A DNA stretch of 64,000 nucleotides, taken from contig JAFQFH010000021.1 of NCBI GenBank assembly GCA_017398685.1, positions 57,337 through 121,336 on the forward strand, read 5' to 3'. Origin of the DNA: Oscillospiraceae bacterium. Lineage in GTDB: Bacteria; Bacillota; Clostridia; Oscillospirales; Oscillospiraceae. This document shows, one piece after another, positions 59,017 through 64,000 of the stretch. The notes under the pieces are model-generated. The model was not told the origin of the DNA. It worked only from the letters and a program-made list of their open reading frames with translations, and searched no databases. Numbering within the stretch: the stretch's first letter is position 1; each line of letters opens with the position of its first letter. The translations under genes were made by a program, and so were the position numbers.

Positions 59017-59724
59017 TTACTGAAGCCCGTCTATCCAGCTGTCCCAGTCGCGCTGCATGTAGGTGTCGATGGCGATGGGGGTGCCGATATACTTGGGGTC
59101 GTGCCCCTCTGCAAGGAACTTATCCAGAAACTCCTTCTTGCCGGAGGTATACAAAACCGGCTTTCCAGTTTCTATGGAGACCTGCTTTATGATCTCATAG
59201 CCGTCTCTCAGGTCGGCCTCGGAGGTGGCTGTGGAGAGATTTGTGTTATTTATCATGCCGGTGATCTTAAGGCGGGAGTAGCGCTCCATATCCTGCTGGA
59301 GCTTGACTATTTTCTCCACGGTGCCTGCCAGCGGGCGGCGGGTGTTCACAACGTTCAGAACCTCAAGAGCGCCCTCTTCAAGAGCCATGAAGTCCTGATA
59401 ATAGCGGCCCAGAGCGTTGGCGCCGGTGGGGTCTCCGCCCACGTCGAAAACGACGGTATCCCAGTCCATCGCGAAAGCGGAGGCAACCTCAGCCGGAACG
59501 GAGAGGGTTTCAATTCCGGAGCAGGCAAAGTTGGGGGATACCAGCCTTATCTCTTTCATGCGGGTCATCTTGCCCCGCTCTGTGAGACGGAAATAGGTAT
59601 TTACCATGTCCAGATCCAGAAGCTCAGTGCGCTCACCGCGCTCAGCCGCTTTAATGGCAAAGTTCAGGGCCAGTTCTGTCTTGCCGCTGCCGTAATTGCC
59701 TATCAAAACATACATTTTCTTCAT
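59017..59724 (-). CDS. P-loop ATPase (MinD/ParA/CooC-like) leading the VOR operon
   Basis: This 235-residue protein has the P-loop GNYGSGKTELALN near residues 9-21, close in form to CooC/MinD deviant Walker A motifs but with one Lys only. A switch DVGGDPTGA and GMINNTNLS (base-binding Asn) follow. The gene is 67 bp upstream of vorD and shares the same direction; a good promoter (59775) precedes it. Role unknown: perhaps metal or cofactor insertion or control of the oxidoreductase. The ATG at 59724 is preferred because GGAG lies 8 bp upstream. Confidence 0.83.
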   Translation of the reverse strand: MKKMYVLIGNYGSGKTELALNFAIKAAERGERTELLDLDMVNTYFRLTERGKMTRMKEIRLVSPNFACSGIETLSVPAEVASAFAMDWDTVVFDVGGDPTGANALGRYYQDFMALEEGALEVLNVVNTRRPLAGTVEKIVKLQQDMERYSRLKITGMINNTNLSTATSEADLRDGYEIIKQVSIETGKPVLYTSGKKEFLDKFLAEGHDPKYIGTPIAIDTYMQRDWDSWIDGLQ

Positions 59725-59774
59725 ATGCAATACTCCACGTACATAATATGCCAGTTTGATTTTATCTTGCTTTC

Positions 59775-59803
59775 ATTCTATCATTGCCGTCATTTTGAGT
59801 CAA
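59775..59803 (-). promoter_or_regulatory. Promoter of the ATPase-VOR operon
   Basis: Minus-strand TTGACT, 17 bp, TAGAAT, about 50 bp before the ATPase start. Confidence 0.8.
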
Positions 59804-60180
59804 TGAACAATATGCTGATAATCGCCTTTTATTTAGTTGCAAAGTGACGAATAATTTTATGATTTTCATTTAAATGAAAGCAAAATTTTCCGTTTTTCTA
59901 AATTTTTGCTTTTTAATTCAAATCGCCCCGTCGGCTTTTTCCATTCCCTCCGGGGTGATTATATATAATAATAACATTTTTGCGGCAGTTTTTTTATGCA
60001 AACAGGCAAACTATTGATTAGCTCTGTTCTTTAATAACATGCCTTTTCCATTGCGGCACTCAGATTAGCGCTAGGAAGGAGAAAAACTATCTGCTAAAAG
60101 GAAGCTTGCACTATGTCATGTCTTTACAAGAAATGAATTTGATCGGATAAATCAGTGCAGAAACACAGGGCAAATTTATA
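59804..60180. other. AT-rich intergenic stretch without a gene
   Basis: I see no convincing coding region here. It contains a perfect 16-bp palindrome at 59864-59879 (TTTCATTTAAATGAAA), a possible loose hairpin near 59922-59959 (AATCGCCCCG/CGGGGTGATT with a 20-nt loop) and T-runs. Base composition matches the acyltransferase gene that follows and differs from the VOR operon. Confidence 0.7.
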
Positions 60181-60209
60181 TTGAATTGACTTAGCTATGG
60201 ATATATAAT
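60181..60209 (+). promoter_or_regulatory. Promoter of the AT-rich acyltransferase gene
   Basis: TTGAAT, 17 bp, TATAAT, 40 bp before the GTG start. Confidence 0.7.
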
Positions 60210-60249
60210 TATATTGCGGAAGTTTTGATGCAGTTGGAGGTGGTCTGAA

Positions 60250-61308
60250 GTGAACCTCAATATTAGCTCTGAAAGATATACAGGAATTGACTTACTGAGA
60301 TTTATTTGTGCTTTTTTTGTCATCTATATTCACACAGCGCAAAACGACGCGAAACTTCTCCTTCCTTTAACAAGATCCGCTGTCCCGGTATTTTTTATGA
60401 TAAGCGGTTATTTTTATTCTTCTGTAGAAAGTAAAAGCGCTCAGAAAAAGCAAATTATAAAAACTCTCAAATTGCTCTTTTTCTCAACAATAATATATAT
60501 AATTTGGGATGTGGTTCATTCTTTTATTACTTTTGAGCCGCCTTTAGCACTATCCATTTTCCCGACATTTACTATGGTACGCCTTGATTACTTCTTTTTT
60601 AGAGACACTAAACCTTGGCTATATTTTCTAATTTTTAATTTACCTCCTGTTGGTAGCCATTTGTGGTATTTGAGTGCTTTTTTATACGTACTAGTATTCA
60701 TATGGGCAAGCAATCATTTTGTTGAAAGAAAAAAATTATATATTCTTATTCCGATTTTATTGACCGTATCTCTGTTTTTGAGTTGTTATTCGAAAATTTT
60801 GCTTGATTGGCAATTAAAGGAGATGGTGTATAGAAATTTTCTCTTTATGGCTTTGCCATTTTTCCTCCTTGGAGATTATCTGAGAGAATGCAAATTCTGT
60901 AAAAACCTCAGCACCCCAAAAATATGCGTGGTATTTTTTCTGTCGATTATATTGGTTTACGTAGAAAATGCTTTTCTAAAAAATTTTGACCCATCGTTCA
61001 AACCTGTCTTATACATTGGAACTGTTTTTATGTCGATTTCTATGCTTTTGTTAGCTGAGAGAGATTTGGCAATATACAGGGGGATACTATTGGGTCTTCT
61101 TGCACGCTGGGGAAGGCTATACTCTCTTGACATCTATATCATCCATATGCTGCTTTGGGGGATACTGAAATTGATGCTCGACTTAATAACTCAGCAGTTT
61201 CCTGAGTTCTCCACTCTTTATGTGCTTACCGGGCCTATAATTATAATGTCTATATCCTTACTAACTGCGGCAGTATGGAGAAGAATAAAACTTTTTATTA
61301 AAAATTAG
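60250..61308 (+). CDS. Acyltransferase family 3 membrane protein
   Basis: This 352-residue protein has about ten helices and the family-3 features: RYTGIDLLRFICAFFVIYIH with the catalytic-type His at the end of helix 1, VPVFFMISGYFY and LWYLSAFLYV. Members O-acetylate surface polysaccharides. The start is GTG with GGAGGTGG 8 bp upstream. The codon usage is strikingly AT-rich (many TTT, ATA, TTA and AAA codons) compared with GC-rich neighbours, so recent horizontal transfer is likely. It stands alone, ending in a long hairpin. Confidence 0.88.
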   Translation: MNLNISSERYTGIDLLRFICAFFVIYIHTAQNDAKLLLPLTRSAVPVFFMISGYFYSSVESKSAQKKQIIKTLKLLFFSTIIYIIWDVVHSFITFEPPLALSIFPTFTMVRLDYFFFRDTKPWLYFLIFNLPPVGSHLWYLSAFLYVLVFIWASNHFVERKKLYILIPILLTVSLFLSCYSKILLDWQLKEMVYRNFLFMALPFFLLGDYLRECKFCKNLSTPKICVVFFLSIILVYVENAFLKNFDPSFKPVLYIGTVFMSISMLLLAERDLAIYRGILLGLLARWGRLYSLDIYIIHMLLWGILKLMLDLITQQFPEFSTLYVLTGPIIIMSISLLTAAVWRRIKLFIKN

Positions 61309-61351
61309 AACATCGAGTCCATTCCAACAGTTGGGAATGGACTCGATGTTC
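61308..61351. terminator. 18-bp perfect hairpin after the acyltransferase gene
   Basis: Arms 61308-61325 and 61334-61351 are exact complements around an 8-nt loop. A short T-rich tail follows (CATCTTATTATCT). It overlaps the stop codon. Confidence 0.85.
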
Positions 61352-61393
61352 ATCTTATTATCTCCACATGCACACTCTGACAGAACAATCGGC

Positions 61394-62218
61394 TCACCGC
61401 TTCGTTTCCTCAGAGGGAGCATGGCCAAAATGCATTTTATATGCTCTGTAAAATGAGGAATAGTCTTTGAAACCGCAGAGAGTGCAGACCGTGGTCGCCC
61501 GCTCCCCCGCAAGTATTCTCTCCCGGGCCGCCAGAAGCCTTTTAAGGCGCACATACTCCCAAACGGATGAGCCTGTTGCCTTTCCGAAAATCCGGTTCAG
61601 CTGTGACTGACTCATATAAAAGCGGCGGCTGATGTCTGCAAGGGATATATCATTGAACAGGTTTGCATTTATATACTCCACTAACTGGGCCGCTATCCCT
61701 TCGTCTCTGCTCTGCCCTGCTCCGGGGCGGCTTTCAAAGACCTCCGATATTTCGGAGAGCATGGTCAAAAGGGCGCTTACAACCCTCATCCTTGCCCGCT
61801 CTCCACCGGCTTCGGGGCTGAGATTTTCAAGAGCGCTTCTGAGAAAATCGCTTTTGATCTCCCCTGCGCCGTAGTGATTGAGTCTGCCGAGGGGCCTGTC
61901 CAGAAAGGGCCGGAGAAGCAGGCCTTCTCTGTCCACTGCCGTGATAAGAGCCGGTGAAAAGTGCAAGGCTATGCGCTCGTATGGGCCCTGGGACAGGATA
62001 TGGGTTTTATGCACCTCGGCAGAGCGCATAATAAGCACGTCATAGGGCTGCATCACATACTCGCTGCCCTCCACATAGCAGGATGCGTCTCCGGAAATGA
62101 ACAGCAGAAGCTCCATACGCTCATGGGCATGGACATAAAAATCCGCCGGGTCCGGGCAGATATCTATACTGTGATGGCAGAAAAGGCTCTCGTCCCTGTA
62201 CTCAAACTTCCGTTCCAT
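61394..62218 (-). CDS. AraC-family transcriptional regulator
   Basis: The 274-residue protein has an N-terminal cupin sensing domain (about 15-95, HAHERMELLLFISGDASCYV) and two C-terminal helix-turn-helix motifs (about 175-270, ISLADISRRFYMSQSQLNRIF and VCTLCGFKDYSSFYRAYK). It binds a small ligand, likely a sugar, and is read divergently from a PfkB kinase and gnd. Direct repeats at 62283-62319 are candidate binding sites. The ligand is unknown. Confidence 0.92.
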   Translation of the reverse strand: MERKFEYRDESLFCHHSIDICPDPADFYVHAHERMELLLFISGDASCYVEGSEYVMQPYDVLIMRSAEVHKTHILSQGPYERIALHFSPALITAVDREGLLLRPFLDRPLGRLNHYGAGEIKSDFLRSALENLSPEAGGERARMRVVSALLTMLSEISEVFESRPGAGQSRDEGIAAQLVEYINANLFNDISLADISRRFYMSQSQLNRIFGKATGSSVWEYVRLKRLLAARERILAGERATTVCTLCGFKDYSSFYRAYKMHFGHAPSEETKR

Positions 62219-62282
62219 TTTCTCTCGCCTCCTTCTACATTACAAAATATCATATGATGCGCATATTTGCAATGTATAATGC

Positions 62283-62319
62283 TTAAATCGACAATTGAAT
62301 TGCATTTTTAATCGACTAT
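62283..62319 (+). promoter_or_regulatory. Two direct repeats, candidate AraC binding sites
   Basis: TTAAATCGACAAT (62283-62295) and TTTAATCGACTAT (62307-62319) are 24 bp apart on the same strand and share eleven of thirteen bases. They bracket the -35 and reach the -10 of the kinase promoter. Confidence 0.65.
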
Positions 62320-62322
62320 AAT
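62295..62322 (+). promoter_or_regulatory. Promoter of the PfkB kinase-gnd unit
   Basis: TTGAAT, 16 bp, TATAAT, about 40 bp before the start. Confidence 0.7.
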
Positions 62323-62361
62323 TTCAGATGTAAATTGTAAAAAGGAAAGGTGGAATTTACC

Positions 62362-63435
62362 TTGATTATGCGCGATAACGCCAAATACGATCTCGTTACT
62401 GTCTCCAGTATGGGAGTACGCATTACCCCCTTTGACCGTCAGCCTGTGCACACCAGCAATCTCTTTGAGATGCAGAGCACTTCTGCTGAGACCAACGTGC
62501 TCAATGTGAGTGCCTCTCTGGGTCTGAACACCATGGTTATGACCCGCTTTGTCAAGGACAGCGCCATCGCAAGCTTCATCAAGGCGGAGCTTCGCAAGCG
62601 CAACATAAGCTACATGGGCCCCGACATTCCTCAGGGCGGTCCCTGGGGCTACCGCCACCAGTTCAACATTGCCGACTCCGGCTGCGGCATGCGCGGCCCC
62701 ATCGTGCAGAACGACCGTGCAGGTGAGGTGGGTGTCACCATCCAGCCCTCCGACTTCGACCTTGAGAAAATCTTCAAGGTAGACGGCTGCCGCATTCTCC
62801 ATCTTTCCGGCCTTATCGGCGCAATGAGCGAGAGCACCACCCGGACCTGTCTGGAGATTGCCCGCTACGCCAAGGCTAACGGCACTCTCATCTCCTTTGA
62901 CCTTAACTACCGCGCCACCTTCTGGAAGGGCCGCGAGGACACTCTCCGCCGTGACTTTTCCGAAATCGCCTCTCTGGCCGATATCCTCATCGGCAACGAG
63001 GAGGACTTCCAGCTGGCACTGGGCATTGAAGGCCCCGAGGCCGGCGGCAGCGGCATTGCCGGCAAGATAGACGGCTTCAAGGGCATGATCGAGCGTGTCC
63101 GCGAGGCTTATCCCAACGCTTCCGCCTTCGCCACCACTCTGCGCGAGGTCATCAGCGCAAATGAGCACCACTGGGGCGCCATCGTATGGTGCGACGGCAA
63201 GTGGAGCGTTGAGATGCCCAGACCCATCCCCGTTCTGGACCGTATCGGCGGCGGCGACGGCTTTGTGGGCGGTCTGCTGTACGCCGTGCTGCGCGGCTGG
63301 GACAGTGAGAAGTGGATGCAGTTTGGCTGGGCAACCGGCGCTCTGGCCACCACTATGCTCACCGACTATGCAAGCCCCGTCAGTGAAGATCAGGTCTGGA
63401 ATATCTATAAGGGCAATGCCCGCGTGAAGAGGTAA
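62362..63435 (+). CDS. PfkB-family sugar kinase (2-keto-3-deoxygluconate kinase-like)
   Basis: This 357-residue ribokinase-fold kinase has the N-terminal GVRITPFD and SAETNVLNVSASLGL region, a KdgK-like SFDLNYRATFW and the C-terminal anion-hole motif DRIGGGDGFVGGLLYA, in which Asp299 should be the catalytic base. The substrate is a sugar or sugar acid, perhaps 2-keto-3-deoxygluconate. It precedes gnd by 6 bp and is opposite an AraC regulator. The start is ambiguous: TTG at 62362 has AAGGTGG 8 bp upstream, the ATG at 62368 is two codons later, and a GTG at 62350 overlaps the ribosome site. Confidence 0.88.
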   Translation: MIMRDNAKYDLVTVSSMGVRITPFDRQPVHTSNLFEMQSTSAETNVLNVSASLGLNTMVMTRFVKDSAIASFIKAELRKRNISYMGPDIPQGGPWGYRHQFNIADSGCGMRGPIVQNDRAGEVGVTIQPSDFDLEKIFKVDGCRILHLSGLIGAMSESTTRTCLEIARYAKANGTLISFDLNYRATFWKGREDTLRRDFSEIASLADILIGNEEDFQLALGIEGPEAGGSGIAGKIDGFKGMIERVREAYPNASAFATTLREVISANEHHWGAIVWCDGKWSVEMPRPIPVLDRIGGGDGFVGGLLYAVLRGWDSEKWMQFGWATGALATTMLTDYASPVSEDQVWNIYKGNARVKR

Positions 63436-63441
63436 GGAAAA

Positions 63442-64000
63442 ATGAAGAAAGCTGATATAGGTCTTATCGGTCTGGCCGTTATGGGCGAAAACCTTGTTAT
63501 GAACATGGAGTCCAAGGGCTTTACCGTTGCAGTATACAACCGCACCGCCGAGAAGGTGGAAAAATTTATTTCCGGCCGCGCCGCAGGCAAAAACATCATC
63601 GGCGCAACTGAGCTTTCCAGCTTTGTGGAAAGCCTTGAAAAGCCCCGCAAGATATTCATGATGGTAAAAGCCGGTAAGGCCGTGGACGAGCTTATTGAGC
63701 AGCTCATCCCCCTGCTGGAGGCAGGCGACATTCTCATCGACGGAGGCAACAGCCACTTCCCCGACACCATGCGCCGCACCGCATATGTGGAGTCCAAGGG
63801 TCTTCTCTATGTGGGCACCGGTGTGTCCGGCGGCGAAGAGGGCGCCCTGAAGGGCCCCAGCCTCATGCCCGGCGGCTCCAAGGCCGCATGGGAGCATGTA
63901 AAGCCCATATTCCAGGCCATCTGCGCCAAGGTTGAAGACGGCGCACCCTGCTGCGAGTGGGTGGGTGAGAACGGTGCAGGCCACTTTGTGAAGATGGTGC
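63442..64000 (+). CDS. gnd: 6-phosphogluconate dehydrogenase, NADP-type (3' partial)
   Basis: The window ends inside this gene; 186 residues are visible. They form the Rossmann domain with GLIGLAVMGENL near the N-terminus, YNRTAEKV after the second strand, ILIDGGNSHF, GVSGGEEGALKGPSLMPGG and the catalytic-site entry ENGAGHFVKMV. The full enzyme decarboxylates 6-phosphogluconate to ribulose 5-phosphate. The ATG is preceded by AAGGAAA 3-8 bp upstream, and the gene is 6 bp after the PfkB kinase, so the two are one unit. The Gly-rich fingerprint is GLAVMG rather than the common GLGVMG. Confidence 0.95.
   Translation, partial: MKKADIGLIGLAVMGENLVMNMESKGFTVAVYNRTAEKVEKFISGRAAGKNIIGATELSSFVESLEKPRKIFMMVKAGKAVDELIEQLIPLLEAGDILIDGGNSHFPDTMRRTAYVESKGLLYVGTGVSGGEEGALKGPSLMPGGSKAAWEHVKPIFQAICAKVEDGAPCCEWVGENGAGHFVKMV

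Noticed and set aside
59804-60249. Tiny open frames such as the one starting ATGTCATGTC near 60114
   Set aside because: They end within a few codons and have no ribosome site.
62308-63984. Minus-strand open frame opposite the kinase and gnd
   Set aside because: Both plus-strand genes have strong family motifs and spaced ribosome sites; the antisense frame has none.

Overview
The window looks like chromosome of an anaerobic gut-type Firmicute, most likely an Oscillospirales (Ruminococcaceae/Oscillospiraceae) relative. This is an inference from gene content: a biotin-dependent sodium-pumping decarboxylase, a four-subunit ferredoxin-dependent 2-oxoacid oxidoreductase, corrinoid methyl-transfer genes with an ATP-driven reactivase, two DegV proteins, a DnaD/DnaC pair, rod-shape genes, an ECF sigma/anti-sigma pair and Gram-positive-style AGGAGG ribosome sites. 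Base composition is fairly GC-rich except for an AT-rich island near 59.8-61.3 kb. No phage, insertion sequence or CRISPR array is visible.

Layout. 0-2 kb: end of a decarboxylase operon (gamma-like anchor, biotin carrier, beta subunit). 2-5 kb: DegV, flavodoxin, CPBP protease, phosphoribosyltransferase. 5-10 kb: HtrA protease and a GntR-controlled ABC transporter. 10-15 kb: cinA-thiI, a TauE/SafE exporter, YifB/ComM. 15-25 kb: a long leftward block of aspS, hisS, a methylglyoxal synthase homologue, mrdA-mreD-mreC-maf and a U32 protein. 25-31 kb: rightward dnaD, dnaC-like, DUF2804, acyltransferase, aminotransferase. 31-36 kb: a Trp-rich membrane protein, a GltS-type symporter, three tRNA genes (Glu, Met, Val) and a hairpin-rich duplicated segment. 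36-43 kb: MFS transporter, DUF5131, then a divergent corrinoid methyltransferase locus. 43-52 kb: NUDIX, radical SAM, ECF sigma/anti-sigma, secreted protein, SDR, DUF6056, DegV, XRE regulator, Fe-alcohol dehydrogenase. 52-59.8 kb: argS-DUF1934-murI, a small acidic protein with a GreA homologue, and the VOR-type oxidoreductase operon led by a P-loop ATPase. 59.8-64 kb: AT-rich acyltransferase, AraC regulator, PfkB sugar kinase and the start of gnd.

The most unusual locus is 38.1-43.2 kb. A UroD-type methyltransferase fused to a corrinoid domain and a cysteine-rich DUF2284 protein are read leftward. A 2Fe-2S/ASKHA corrinoid reactivase and a homocysteine methyltransferase are read rightward from the same 66-bp gap. 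Together they could carry a methyl group from an unidentified donor through a corrinoid to homocysteine, with ATP-driven reactivation in place of the AdoMet-dependent reactivation of MetH. The donor and the pathway are inferred, not shown.
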